Assembly (NCBI GenBank): GCA_051453625.1
Contig: JBOZIK010000001.1
Span: 262,555,012 to 262,619,011 of the forward strand
Length of the DNA: 64,000 bases
Origin: Welwitschia mirabilis
Lineage: Eukaryota > Gnetophyta > Gnetopsida > Welwitschiales
Reading direction: 5' to 3'
Shown here: positions 1-12,194 of the stretch, in pieces
Layout: the number at the start of each line of letters is the position of its first letter
How positions within the stretch are numbered: the stretch's first letter is position 1
The notes under the pieces: model-generated
Database searches by the model: none
What the model was told of the DNA's origin: nothing
The model's input: only the letters and a program-made list of their open reading frames with translations
Made by a program: the position numbers and the translations under genes

Positions 1-372
1 ACTTGAAAGACCCTATCCAGTATGCATAAGTTGATAACATAAGATAGTCCTTTACTTAGCCTTGTCAATCCCTGATAAAACTAGGTGATAAACCATGTTG
101 GTGAATAAACTTAATAAATAATAAAATAGCTAGGATACTTGAGGAAATTATCTAAAAAATATTTGAAAAAATTACAAAGATACAAACTAAATTTTAAAAA
201 ATAAAAAAAAATTGAATAGATACCTACTAAAAGCTCAACCAGTCAGTTATCTAGGTCATTATCTAGATGATGGAGGGGACAATAGGCTTATAAAAAAGTT
301 TTAAAATTTAGAACCTGCAACAAAATTTTTATTTTTGTGGATAATCAATAGATATAATAAAATAGCGCCCCC
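1..372. other. AT-rich sequence, nothing recognised
   Basis: No coding, RNA or repeat signal that I can support. It ends at a 594-base run of N (373-966). Confidence 0.5.
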
Positions 373-966
373 NNNNNNNNNNNNNNNNNNNNNNNNNNNN
401 NNNNNNNNNNNNNNNNNNNNNNNNNNNNNNNNNNNNNNNNNNNNNNNNNNNNNNNNNNNNNNNNNNNNNNNNNNNNNNNNNNNNNNNNNNNNNNNNNNNN
501 NNNNNNNNNNNNNNNNNNNNNNNNNNNNNNNNNNNNNNNNNNNNNNNNNNNNNNNNNNNNNNNNNNNNNNNNNNNNNNNNNNNNNNNNNNNNNNNNNNNN
601 NNNNNNNNNNNNNNNNNNNNNNNNNNNNNNNNNNNNNNNNNNNNNNNNNNNNNNNNNNNNNNNNNNNNNNNNNNNNNNNNNNNNNNNNNNNNNNNNNNNN
701 NNNNNNNNNNNNNNNNNNNNNNNNNNNNNNNNNNNNNNNNNNNNNNNNNNNNNNNNNNNNNNNNNNNNNNNNNNNNNNNNNNNNNNNNNNNNNNNNNNNN
801 NNNNNNNNNNNNNNNNNNNNNNNNNNNNNNNNNNNNNNNNNNNNNNNNNNNNNNNNNNNNNNNNNNNNNNNNNNNNNNNNNNNNNNNNNNNNNNNNNNNN
901 NNNNNNNNNNNNNNNNNNNNNNNNNNNNNNNNNNNNNNNNNNNNNNNNNNNNNNNNNNNNNNNNNN
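373..966. other. Assembly gap, 594 N
   Basis: Run of N of non-round length, so probably a size-estimated scaffold gap. I see no duplicated flank here. Open frames that cross it are artefacts. Confidence 0.95.
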
Positions 967-1099
967 CTAGAAAAATGATATATCTATATAAATATCAGAA
1001 GAAATTTTTTAGTACAAAAAGTATAAAGAAGGGTAAATATTAAATAATAATATAAAATCAATTTTCTTATTTATACATGATGAATTGTGGTTTGACAAC

Positions 1100-2640
1100 T
1101 AGCTCAGGAGCAGAGGGAGAAGAAGGAAGATTCTTAAAATTTATATAGAAATGGATGTCTAGAGATGTAGAGATAGATCTGATTGTCTTATCACCTTGGA
1201 CACAAACTGCCTCAAGAATGTTTATAGTTAAATTCTATTGAATGGAGATAATACATTGAGGTATATCAACTATCTAGTCCTTAGGGCACTATACTCTCCT
1301 CTCAATAGATAGGATTCTTTGCTCAAATTTTTGCTATTCCTAATTAAAAGTCTATATCCTCTGGTCAAGTACCTATGTCTTTTAATCAAATTCCTAGATC
1401 CTCTGATTAAGTATATGGATACCTATGTCTAGGAAACATATGATGATCTTGGTGGTCTTAGCTAGAACATCCTGAATCTAGTTAAGAGTATCTCCAACCA
1501 TAGGTCTCTATACCTTACTAAATCTTCTTAAGAGTAGCTTCAAATGTAGGTCTCTATACCTGAGGTCTCTTTGCCTCTCTTGGAACCTGTATACCCATGT
1601 CTTATAAATAGTGAGCAGATTTCCAAATATGTGATAAATGCTACTCATCCATGAAATATGGTATCTTAAACAATCTAAAAAGTGCTAAGAGGAGGCATAG
1701 ATAACTAAGTGACTAAAGATCTCATGCCTCTATCATAGATCTAAGTCTTCTCCAAATAAAAGTTAGAAGGATCATCTACTTTTATTATCTAAAAGTTGTT
1801 AAAATCTATGAATGCGCTACCATGGTATGACTATCATAAAAAAAAGGACTAATGTTATGAATTAGCTCTCTATGCAATACTCTATATGCAGGGGCCAACT
1901 GAGTAATATTTATCACTTATCGATCAATAGTAAAGTTAGCTAGTATATTTAAATTAATACCATATGCTTAACGATTCTCTATCCCACTAGTTAAATGAAT
2001 GTTCATGATTCCAAGATCATTAAGATATATGATAACCACAATGTGGGATAGGATAATGGCTATCTCATGATCTTATATAAATTCAATGATCATGTCCTAT
2101 AGCTGACCATGAGTATTAGGTCGCTGCTCTCTGTGCATGGTGTCATAGAACTTTCTTGTCTCTAATATGTAATAAGACTTATACACATCTATAATTCATC
2201 TAAGTCATAGATCTATCAATCTCTAATCAATCTCTAGCTCAATATGACTCATGAAATCATCAAAATATCACTTGACATAGANNNNNNNNNNNNNNNNNNN
2301 NNNNNNNNNNNNNNNNNNNNNNNNNNNNNNNNNNNNNNNNNNNNNNNNNNNNNNNNNNNNNNNNNNNNNNNNNNNNNNNNNATCTCTGATATGTGCTAAG
2401 ACCCATGCACATCTATAATCCATTAGACCATAGATCTATCAATCTCTAGTCAACCTCTAACTTAATACAACTCATAAAATCACCAAAATAATGCTCGACA
2501 TGGATGCTAGTAGTTTGTATACTTAAGGAATGATTTTGTTAAGGTGATAGATGTATGAGCTTTGCATTCTCGATCTCTGGCTATACTAGAGGACTCACCT
2601 CTTATTTTATAGCCTCAGTCTCAGCCTCAGCCTATCTAAC
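1100..2640 (-). pseudogene. Decayed long reading frame, retroelement-associated, family not identified
   Basis: On the minus strand one reading frame can be followed for most of this stretch, broken mainly by TAG, TAA and TGA at positions where CAG, CAA or CGA would restore reading. Readable pieces include KFYDTMHREQRP near 2,150-2,110, then a segment with ANFTIDR and LAPAYRVLHREL (about 1,950-1,870), and a basic C-terminal part with QVPREAKRP (about 1,600-1,560). I do not recognise the family. It lies on the same strand as, and downstream of, the Athila/Tat-like pol at 4.7-7.3 kb. Athila-group elements can carry an extra frame there, so it may be part of that element. It could equally be the gag of another, lost element. 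The frame is interrupted by the 100-N gap at 2,282-2,381, whose flanks repeat each other. Confidence 0.45.
2147..2510. repeat. Direct duplication flanking 100-N gap (2,282-2,381)
   Basis: About 130 bases left of the gap and about 130 bases right of it are alternative versions of the same sequence, roughly 80% identical by eye. Both contain CATAGATCTATCAATCTCTA. The gap is exactly 100 N. This may be two unmerged contig ends, or a join of two related copies, rather than a true tandem duplication. Confidence 0.8.
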
Positions 2641-4715
2641 TCTATGCATATAGGGCCTACTCAATCAAAAACACAAAAAATCATCATGAAAAAATAGAAA
2701 GACATGTAAAAAACATCACATGAACATGTAATAATAACCTTTGAAATCAATAAAAAGCTATGAAAAATACTAAAAAAAAATGTATTGCCCCTTTTAAAAG
2801 TTGTAATGAATTTTCCTAAATGTAAAATTAAAAATCATAAAAACATAATGGACCTCACATGAAGTGAAAATTTAAACTGCTTAAATGAAAAATAGAATCA
2901 AGAAAAACTATAGAACATCTCAAACTAGTCAATTTTTCCTAAAGAATCACTATGTTTAACCTACAGTTTGTGAGAAAACGAGTGTACAAGGTTGAAATTT
3001 GAAAATACCTCATAATACGCAAAAATATTCATAACTCAAAAAATATGTAGTTAAATTCAAATTCATAAGTCCCAAAATGAAGAGTGTGAAAAAAATAAAT
3101 GATATACATGAAAAATACATGTTAAAAGTCTAAAAAATGGGAGAAAAAGGGTAAAAAATAGGAGAAGAGAGAATCATACCTCATTTTTGAAAATTTACTA
3201 AATTCTCGCAAATCTAGACACAAAATCGAGTGCAACAAGTTTCGAGATACTAGTAGAATCTAAAGGAATTATTGTCTCTTAAAGGAATGAATGAAAATGA
3301 TGAGAAAATAAGAGAAAAAAAGGAAAAAAATTTGGATTATAGTTTTCTAACATCCGATCGTATCATCCAAATGATAGTCTTAGGACGACTCTACGAAAAA
3401 TTAGATTGTTATCTATCAAGTATCATCTAGATGACTCGGTGAATGACAAGATATGAAAAAGATTTTCAAAAAGAAAAATATCAACAAAAAATCTTAGGCT
3501 TAGATATGATCATTTAAGTAGCAATTTTGAATAGAAAAATGCAGAAAAATAGAAAACCAACTAAGAAACCAAGAAAAACAAAGGAGAAAAGATAAATATA
3601 CAAGAAAAGATAAACTATGGCTAAATAAAATAGACTATCTAGATTGAAACCTACAAGAGAACTTCATGAATGTGCTTAAATAGAAAAGGAAATCATGATA
3701 AACTCATAACTCAATAAGCTACAAGGAAACTCATAAAACCTAGAAATGGAAAGGATGCTATTTTTATAGTTTTCAAATGCTCACAAAAAAAGGATTTAAT
3801 AGGAAAGAACAATAAGGAAACTACTAAATAATTAAGGTCCTATGAAATAATAAAAAATGTATAAATGACTTTGAAATTCTAAACTCAAAACCAAAGAAAC
3901 ATAGAGTGAAAATATATACAAGGAACAAGGAGAATATTGTTTACCTATTCTAAGTACTAACATAGCAAACTACCAAAGAAAACATGATAACATTACCTAA
4001 GTAAAAATGCATGATAAAATGTATATACTTTATAAAGTTCACTCAAAAAGGTAGTGGTTATGATGATAATCAAAGACTTAAGTGCATAGAATAATGAATA
4101 TCAAAATTAAAAGTTACTTAAAAATGAAATAACCTATTCTCACCCCACAAACATACCTAAATATTCCAAAGTGAAATGACCAAGTGGAAATACTAAAAGT
4201 ATAAGAAATAATCAGTGCCTCTAATGACATCAAGAATACCACTGATTCCTAGCCTCAAATTTTATTTCTTTTTCCATGATGAGGGGAGTGCAACCACTCT
4301 GATAGGACTATGGACTTGCGAAGCATGGCGAATTGACCTCCCAGTGAATTTTTCATAGCTACCAACACTGCTAAATGTCTCTTTCAGGAATATTTACCCT
4401 AGTGTGATAGAACATCATGGTGGTCATATATTTTTCTTTGAAGCATAAAATATAATAGTTCATGATTATTATTCTTTTTTTTGTAAAAAATATTCCCACA
4501 TGGTCACACACTCAAAAAGATAAAGATGAATAAATGAGATAAAAGACATAAAAGAACACTTCCAAATAACTCAAGACCTTAATACCATTGAAAAAGATAC
4601 AATAAACCAAGGTAATTTCCTTCAAATAAACTTCATAGGCATGAAAATATCTCAAAGTTGGGTGATTTCAATCTTACTATAATAAATGCCTAAGTATAAA
4701 ACTAGTTATGAATCT
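2641..4715. other. Noncoding AT-rich stretch
   Basis: Mostly A-rich sequence with no frame I can follow. A patch at about 4,290-4,400 is noticeably less AT-rich and keeps several CG dinucleotides (TTGCGAAGCATGGCGAATTG). It resembles nothing I can name. If the pol to the right belongs to an Athila-type element, this is where its 3' untranslated region or LTR would lie, but I found no matching second LTR. Confidence 0.4.
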
Positions 4716-4879
4716 TCATAAAGCAATACACAAGTTAAGTTTGAAGATGATCAAGTTACATGATAATATCAACCAAAGGAGTAGGCTGAGAAAGAACTTA
4801 GACAATGATAGGAAGGAAGTTCTTCTCATCAAGGGGAACCTCCCAAAAAGTGCTTCTACCATATTCATGATTGCATTTA

Positions 4880-5124
4880 AAGATCCTTTATACAATTTCA
4901 ATCATTGCTCATTAACCTTCTAAATCTCTTCAGTCTTTAAGTTTAAAATTTCAACCGAGCTATTAAAATGTAATTTATTTATAAGATAAGGATCTAACCA
5001 TTTATAGGTTAACTTGTTATCTAAAAGATTAATTCTAGTGTTATATTCCAAGACAAGTTGACTAGGTTTAAATGTTTAATGAAATATCTTTTTATCATGT
5101 TTGAACTTTTCTTGGGCTTTATAG
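4880..5124 (-). pseudogene. Integrase C-terminal tail (Ty3/gypsy, Athila/Tat-like)
   Basis: The minus-strand frame reads a charged segment (YKAQEKFKHDKK) followed by NTRINLLDNKL, KWLDPYLI and VEILNLKTEE, ending KVNEQ, a stop, LKLYKG. This is the arrangement of the DNA-binding tail after a Ty3/gypsy integrase core: charged helix, a GKL-RW-GPF-like block, then the valine-asparagine-glutamine ending. The GPF triplet is altered to DPY. Three in-frame stops sit at positions that C-to-T changes at Gln or Arg codons would explain. An open minus-strand stretch continues beyond it to 4,716 without recognisable domain content. Confidence 0.7.
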
Positions 5125-5269
5125 ATTAATTGAAAATGTATAGCATGAGTTTTTTTCCATTAAGATGATTTAATTATACTAATTTATATTTAACATTTTT
5201 ATGAAAATTCATAAAATTAAGTTAATAAGATGTATGATAAGAATTATAACACACATCAACTAGTAAAAT

Positions 5270-5724
5270 ACAGACCTTATCATATACAAGTTCATAAGGT
5301 GAAAAACCAATAGAAGTATGCCAAGTAGTATAGTAAGCTCAAAATACATTCTTAAGTTCATAAGAAGTCCAAGAATTTCTATTAATAGAGACAACTTTTT
5401 GTGACATTTTCTTTATTTTTCTGAGCCTATCTCTTAGTTTGAGAATGATAAGAACAGGCTACTGTATGTTCTATACTAATAGAAAAAAGATTTTTTATTA
5501 ATTTGATTAATGAAACAATTACCATGATCACTAATGATAACTCTAGGAAAACCAAATCTCTAAAAGATATGAGTTCTAAAAAAATGATAAATAGTTTAGA
5601 CATCATTCAAAGAAGTAGGTATTGCTACAATTTATTTAGTCATGTAATCCACAACTACTAAAATGTAATACTTATAAAACAAGGTGGGTGAATAGGATAT
5701 ATAAAATCAATACCCTAATAATCA
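5270..5724 (-). pseudogene. Integrase catalytic core (rve), decayed, Athila/Tat-like
   Basis: From 5,712 leftward the minus strand reads a GIDF start, VVVDYMTK, FGFPRVIISDHG (containing the second catalytic Asp), YHSQT, and after a frame change IGFSPYELVYDK near 5,300. These are the landmarks of a retroviral-type integrase core with a DDE triad. The glutamate region after YHSQT reads AQKNKE, so the catalytic Glu is not visible. At least two frameshifts and several stops make it non-functional. Its N-terminal part runs into the gap at 5,725-6,435. Confidence 0.75.
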
Positions 5725-6435
5725 NNNNNNNNNNNNNNNNNNNNNNNNNNNNNNNNNNNNNNNNNNNNNNNNNNNNNNNNNNNNNNNNNNNNNNNNNNNN
5801 NNNNNNNNNNNNNNNNNNNNNNNNNNNNNNNNNNNNNNNNNNNNNNNNNNNNNNNNNNNNNNNNNNNNNNNNNNNNNNNNNNNNNNNNNNNNNNNNNNNN
5901 NNNNNNNNNNNNNNNNNNNNNNNNNNNNNNNNNNNNNNNNNNNNNNNNNNNNNNNNNNNNNNNNNNNNNNNNNNNNNNNNNNNNNNNNNNNNNNNNNNNN
6001 NNNNNNNNNNNNNNNNNNNNNNNNNNNNNNNNNNNNNNNNNNNNNNNNNNNNNNNNNNNNNNNNNNNNNNNNNNNNNNNNNNNNNNNNNNNNNNNNNNNN
6101 NNNNNNNNNNNNNNNNNNNNNNNNNNNNNNNNNNNNNNNNNNNNNNNNNNNNNNNNNNNNNNNNNNNNNNNNNNNNNNNNNNNNNNNNNNNNNNNNNNNN
6201 NNNNNNNNNNNNNNNNNNNNNNNNNNNNNNNNNNNNNNNNNNNNNNNNNNNNNNNNNNNNNNNNNNNNNNNNNNNNNNNNNNNNNNNNNNNNNNNNNNNN
6301 NNNNNNNNNNNNNNNNNNNNNNNNNNNNNNNNNNNNNNNNNNNNNNNNNNNNNNNNNNNNNNNNNNNNNNNNNNNNNNNNNNNNNNNNNNNNNNNNNNNN
6401 NNNNNNNNNNNNNNNNNNNNNNNNNNNNNNNNNNN
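5725..6435. other. Assembly gap, 711 N
   Basis: The gap falls between the zinc-binding region and the catalytic core of the decayed minus-strand integrase. It is longer than the missing protein segment would need, so it may hold an insertion or be over-estimated. Confidence 0.9.
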
Positions 6436-6700
6436 TCCACTAAAGTATTCTCCACAAACACCACTATGATAAATATGAAGGATCTTAGGTATCTCCTAAC
6501 CAGACATACCTTTTCTTATGATTTGATCTTTACACCTACAGTACAAATATGGCTCTATCCACTCATAGTTACCTATCCTATAGAGAAAAGATTTATGTTA
6601 ATTATAGGTCTAGTGCTGTGGTGTTTTCATGGTTACAAAATAGTTAACAATGCCTACATATGAAAAAGAAGAATGAGAAGAGGAAATAGTAAAAATCTTA
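6436..6700 (-). pseudogene. Integrase N-terminal zinc-binding region, decayed
   Basis: The minus strand reads YVGIVNYFVT (6,657-6,628), then WIEPYLYCRCKDQIIRKG, and then ILHIYHSGVCGEYFSG at the gap edge. This matches the linker and HHCC-type zinc-binding module between RNase H and the integrase core of Athila/Tat elements. The histidine of the IYHS block is present. The CxxC half would lie in the gap. One in-frame stop follows the IIRKGMSG segment. Confidence 0.65.
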
Positions 6701-6769
6701 TCATTAAGAAATGAATCATTAATGATAGAATTATTTAGAGGATAAGGAAGTTAAGATAACTAATCAGTA

Positions 6770-7140
6770 ACATAGTTATGCTTCTCTACTTTATCTATGA
6801 CGGTGAAGTTACATTCTTACATAAGAAGGATCTATCTAGTTAAATATCCACTAGAATCTTTCTTAGTCATAGGGTAACAAATGATAGCATTATCAATATA
6901 AACATTGCTGTAAAAGCCTAAAAAATAATATCTAAGAGAATTAAGGAAAAAGATAATGGCTAGCATCTATTTCTCTATAGTGGTATAGTTCCTTTGAGCT
7001 TTATACAAATATTTACTATGATAAGGTATAACTTTAAAATCATTCTCATATTTCTGACAAATAACCCCACCCATAGAAAAGTTACTTACATTGAACAGAA
7101 TCTCAAAATCTAGTTTCCAATTGGGTCCTGTAACTATAGA
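6770..7140 (-). pseudogene. Ty3/gypsy RNase H, decayed
   Basis: The minus strand reads GPNWKLDFEIL (7,128-7,098), GGVICQKYEN, PYHSKYLYKAQRNYTTIEK, a stop, MLAIIFFLN, YIDNAIICY and NFTVIDKVEKHN, followed by a short linker with INDSF (near 6,720). The order is that of the RNase H attached to Ty3/gypsy RT: first acidic strand, the NYTTTEKE-type glutamate helix, then the YTDH-type strand. The first catalytic Asp position reads FNVSNF, so Asp is replaced by Asn. Stops coincide with positions where Glu- or Gln-type codons would be expected. Confidence 0.75.
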
Positions 7141-7268
7141 AGAATAAGAAAATTTACATTTAAGCCTATGAAAATCAAGTTAACAAGATTTGTTCCATTT
7201 AACTTTAGCTTCTTTCTATAATAATGAGTGAAGGGGTTTGTAGATATTAGCATAATGATGAATCAACT
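7140..7268 (-). pseudogene. RT C-terminal (connection) segment, cut at 7,268
   Basis: The minus-strand frame reads HHYANIYKPLHSLL just inside 7,268, then KVKWNKSC and LDFHRLKCKF. This is the thumb/connection part of Ty3/gypsy RT that precedes RNase H. The upstream palm domain with the catalytic aspartates is missing because the sequence changes at about 7,268 to the left LTR copy of element 3. Confidence 0.65.
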
Positions 7269-7269
7269 A

Positions 7270-10200
7270 ATTTAGAAGGATTAGATTTCTAAGGATTAAT
7301 GTTTTTAGATTGCTTACATTTGATTTAAATATCCTATTTCAAGGTCTTTAATTATTTTATGTATTATCCTTTATAAATTTTAGGTTGTTTCCTTTATCCT
7401 AATAAAAGAGTTAAATATTTTATATAAGCATTACCAAATTCTGTATTAGGAAAATTGCACAAACACAGGGGGGATATCCATTTGTTATCATGACAAGGTT
7501 TGATACACACACAAAGAATACCAAATCCATGCAATTTTAGACTTATTGTACTAAATGGAGTTATCTTATTCTTTAGAAAATACTATGAGGACTAAACTGC
7601 ATTATGGGTTCTTTCCTTCGAATTCTCTAATTTGATTGGGCAAACTACAAGTGAGAGTGCCTATTAGACATATAGTGGACTAGTGTAGGAAGTTATAGTG
7701 AAGAATTAGAATTGAGAATAAGGTTTTAAGCTAAGAGAATAAATTTTAATCAGTGTTATTAATTGATTAAGTAACATAAATAGAGGTTTAATATTTGAAA
7801 AGCAAAAAAAAATCACTCTTTGGTAGCAAAAATATTAACTCTCTTATAGGTTTCTTATAATTTATTCTTCAGTTGATGCAGGATATGTTTCACACTTGCA
7901 GGATAAGAATAATGAAAATAATTTCCTAAATGATATTATTTGGCCTAAAATGACCAAATTAATGTATATAAGAATAAAATTTTACAAACAAGAAATTCTC
8001 TTTTAACTTAGAAAATAAAGCAGATCAAGCATCTACTTGAGTTGAACCTTCTCTATCATTACTAGGCAATGAAGTTCTAGGTGGTAAAAGAAAATATTAT
8101 TTTGGATAGAGGAGAGTAATTAAAAAAGGATAGTAATCCATGACATCAAGTTATAAGGAAGGTGGGGCATGTGCAAAGGAAGGGAACAATGTGGACTAAG
8201 GAAAGTGCTCTATGGATTGAGGAAGAAAAGCAAATGAAGGAGTTATAGCTAAGGGATAACATAGAAGAGGGTAGAGGAGAAAGAAGTAGAGGGATTAGAA
8301 GGGTAGTGCCTAAGTGAGGAGCAACATTATAGATACATAGGAGGCATGGACAAGGAGAGCATTAAGGATGTAAGGCAAGAAATAATGCATAAAGGATTCA
8401 CAATGATAAGGAGAAACATGGATGCAAGAAGAAAGCAGAAGGAAAAAATTTCGATCACTAATAATTATTTAAATAGTATTATAAACCCATAATCTATATG
8501 ATATTTTGGAGGTATATTAGATTAATGTTAAAATTAATAACATAATAACTTAATTAGGTAAATTTTATCTAATTAAGATTAGTTACAAAATAATAGATAT
8601 CATAATTTCTTTTAATTTCTATTCTAGTTTACTATAGTTTTTTGAGCTTAAAAATTTATAAATAAGCTAAAATATAAAAAATACACTAAACAAAGATAAG
8701 AGTATCTAGGATGGAGGTTGAACTCTAGATCTTCTACTGAATACCATTTTGAATTAACCAATTGATTTACATGTTCACTTGAAAAAAGATTATCATGACA
8801 TCAATAATATGTTCTTAGGTTTACTTAAGATGTTTATTATTATTAGATAATTCTAATAGTTGTATACATGGAGTAGTACTTAGTAGCACTTTAGTTAGAA
8901 TCTATAGTTAACCTAATGTTGAACCTATGATCAAGGATTAACAATATCATAATTAAATCATGGCATGCTATCTACATCTTATCCATGGTTCATAATAGTT
9001 AACTAAAGTAAAATACTAAATTTTAAGGAGGAAATAATAAGTAAATGTAAACTTGATCAATTGTTATAGTCTTTAAGAGAAGGAAAAATAGCTATATTTC
9101 ACCAAACTAAAAGCATAATAACTGATAGTTTACCATATTTTAAAATAAGTACTTCTAATAAATATGCAAAATAGTATCTAGAACATAAAATTTCCATATA
9201 ACAACTATATAATAACTAAAGTAAATATGTAGGTGATAGCCAAATAACATCCACTAGCTCTTATCTCCATCCTCATTTGCATTCATTCTTACAAAAGAAT
9301 AGGTGATGTGAGAACTACATTTCACTGTAGCTACCAGTGTGGACCACAACAAGGATCAAGTTGTGAAGGAAGGTGTCCAAGATAAGGTAAAGGAGTTACA
9401 CATCAAGGAGACATGACTAATACCTTTTATTAGTTTACATTAACTACTTTATAGTTATCCATATTACAAATTAAGTAATCCAAATGCACCCTGTTAGAAT
9501 GGAGTATAAATCTTATAGTTGTACACATGTCTTTCCTTTTTGCCTTGGCATTCTAGTCCCAATGCTGTGGGACTTCCAATAGAGAGTTATACTTTCTAAA
9601 ATCTATACAAGCGGTTACCCTAACTAGTATTAGATTTTAAAGTTTAAATATCACATAGGTTAATGATTAATCAAGATACTTATGTGTAAGATTGACAAAG
9701 GGCTAGTTAAGAAAGCCTTAATGAAAATAGTTGTTAACAAGATCACTTAAGTTTCATAGGGTTTTTACAAAATGTAAACTCTATAAAATCCTATTAAACT
9801 GACATAAGATTTATTAAAGAACTATGAGATTACATAAAAACATTAATACATACATAACATACAAGGAATATTACATTATTCAAGTTATGAAATAGAAGGA
9901 AAATGAATTCAAAACTTAAGGCATACAAATATTTAAAAAAAGAGGTTATGGAGCATACCTGTTATTAATAAAGTCCAAAATACTCCTAGTTAAATCCAAG
10001 CTTTACATCACCAAAGTTTTCAAGGTAAACTTTTATGATTCTAATGGTAAGAGAGATTCAAGTATTTATAGTAGAAAACTAGCAGTAAGACTAACAGTAG
10101 GGTTTAGGTTTCTACAAGAAATTTAGGATTCCTTAACCCTTTCTTTTCATGTCTAGCCACTAGGTGTAAATAATAATCTAATAATATCTATCAATCAAAT

Positions 10201-10618
10201 TAAACTGCATGAGATAAAATAACATGAACATTTTATTTAGATCACACATCATCACTATTACATAAACAAACATAATTAAAAGAAACATATATCAAGCTAT
10301 GGATAATTTCCAAGATAACTCAAGATATTCAAAGTTAGACTACGTCAATAAATAAGCATGCATAAGCTATAGTAAATTTTATAATTAAATTAATATTTTA
10401 ATCAATTAACTAAAAAAAATATAAGTTAATCATTTAATAAGATTTAAAAATAAATAATCATTCGATACCTAGTTCAACTATTAATTTTGTTTTTAAATCA
10501 TTATGTCTAAACAAATCAGAAACTAGAATCTTTATTATTATTAATTTTCCAGTTTTAAGTTTACTCTCCAATTAACTAGGAGATTTTATAATCTTTGGGT
10601 AAAAATATAGATGTGATA
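7270..10618 (-). repeat. Element 3 left (3') LTR, outer end truncated
   Basis: Matches 14,374-18,011 along its length. Examples are the shared start TTTAGAAGGATTA / TTTATAAGGATTA and the shared end GGGTAAAAATAT-GATGTGA. On the minus strand it begins TATCACATCTATATTTTTACCC. It abuts Athila-like RT sequence directly at its left edge and has no counterpart of 13,431-14,373 of the right LTR. Confidence 0.7.
8708..8770 (-). other. tRNA-like (A-box/B-box) module in element 3 left LTR
   Basis: On the minus strand TCAATTGGTTAATTC resembles a pol III A box with D-loop. About 35 bases downstream, GAGTTCAACCTCC resembles a B box. The same module is in the right LTR (16,112-16,174). It may be a SINE head. 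No full cloverleaf is claimed. Confidence 0.45.
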
Positions 10619-10624
10619 AATATA

Positions 10625-10632
10625 TTTCCCTT
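10625..10632 (-). promoter_or_regulatory. Element 3 polypurine tract
   Basis: On the minus strand AAGGGAAA lies about 7 bases upstream of the left LTR start. The surrounding GAGGA...TTAAGG wording parallels the tract of element 1 at 56,759-56,772. It would prime plus-strand DNA synthesis. Confidence 0.5.
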
Positions 10633-12184
10633 AATATGTTTCCTCTTGAAAACATATTGTTAGTTTAGGCTTTTATTACAAGTTCTTATACATTAATTTT
10701 CATGTTATCTTATCCTCTACTTAGCCTAATCATTAAACCTTTTATAACTTTGTAATCTTCTCAAACTCTCATTCATCTGGACCCAATATTTATAGTATAA
10801 TCTGAAAGATTAATTTCACCTTAAATTTAAGAAGCACTTTAATTCCATGAGAAGCATACATCATTTGCAAAATCAAGATGCATCAAGGATTAGACCACTA
10901 GCATGAATAATTTCAAGGAATATAGTAATCAAGATACTTCATCAACCATACCAACCAAGCAAGGTAAGCCATGAAATCATAGGTAGCTCAAGGGTAGCAA
11001 GTTAAAGTCATAAGAGATGACACTAATCATGCAAAATACATACCATGATTTGAACTGGATACAAGACAAGAAATAGGGTCAAACAAGTCAAGCATATGAC
11101 AAATACACAATCAAAATTCATGAAAATCTTCTAGCTAATTGGGAAAAGAAGACAGAGTTCTAAGAATTTATAAGAATTTAGAAATAAATAATTCTTTGAA
11201 CATAAATGAGTGCAAAAAATTAAGATCATATGAATGAAAATAGAACCATATCTAGATTAGAAGTAACACCAGAACCATATAAGGCATAATAAAACCATAT
11301 TAGCCATATAAGATACACAACAAGAGAATCTATACCATTCAAAACTCAATCAATACATAATGTTATACATACATTTAATGCAAGGTTTTTCATTCTTCAC
11401 ATTTTCATGTCAAGTTCCACATACACTTGTATTTTCTATAATTTATGTATTAAGGGTGATTCATGCTTCTTAAGTTAAAAAGGTCATAGTGATGCAGTAT
11501 CACAAACTAGGACTCATCCTTTTGCCACTGCATGCTTTAATAACTTATTGATTTATCATGTTATAACTAGTTTTATCATACATTGAGCCATTACATCATC
11601 ATTTATCTCTACATTCTTGAATTTCATGGATAATTTTATTTATAAGTTTATTACTCATGATTATTATCTCTATGCCCTTTTCATATCTTACTAAGACAAA
11701 CATTTATAAGGTTCTCTAAGATGTTAGATATCATTTAGATACATTATTTTTCAATAATGTTCTATCTAGAATTTAAGGGATAAGAGAGAGATCCCAACAT
11801 AAGAACCATCTGATAGTACTTATCAAAATTGAGCTTCCAAAAATTTTATAGATCTTGTTAGTATTTATAAGTTCCATGAACCACTTCTAAATGAATAGAG
11901 TTAATGTGTGAGCTTGTTATGAGGGAAGACCTTAGTGCTAAAATTATCACCTAGGTACTAGATGATATCAAATTAGAGGTAATCTAGATGAATGCACATT
12001 AATAAATAAAGATGATATGATTTGATAAATCTATGATGCTAACTTGGTTATGAAGTAACTTATAAGGATTACAATATGTATCAAATATGAGTAAATTATC
12101 CAAAATATCTAGCAGTCTATGGTATTCTAAGTCATCAGTAAGAAACATGATATAGATGCTATTATTTTTAAATGAAATCCTAGT

Positions 12185-12194
12185 NNNNNNNNNN
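12185..12194. other. Assembly gap, 10 N
   Basis: Ten N inside the element 3 internal region. No duplicated flank is visible. Confidence 0.9.

Larger units (their letters stand above)
4716..7268 (-). mobile_element. Athila/Tat-like Ty3/gypsy pol remnant, truncated
   Basis: Read on the minus strand, the order is RT C-terminal end (7,268-7,140), RNase H (7,130-6,770), integrase zinc-binding region (6,660-6,440), integrase core (5,712-5,270, partly in a gap) and the integrase C-terminal tail (5,124-4,880). Motif wording such as VVVDYMTK, IISDHG, IGFSPYELVY and a final KVNEQ-LKLY block fits the Athila/Tat group of Ty3/gypsy elements rather than chromoviruses. Gag, protease and the polymerase palm of RT are absent: the element stops at 7,268, where the left LTR copy of element 3 begins. 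It carries many stops and several frameshifts. I found no LTR pair for it. Confidence 0.75.

Noticed and set aside
335-970. Open frames spanning N runs here and at 5,688-6,464, 12,448-12,960 and 49,136-49,425
   Set aside because: Unknown bases cannot be read as codons. The few real residues at the ends show no domain.
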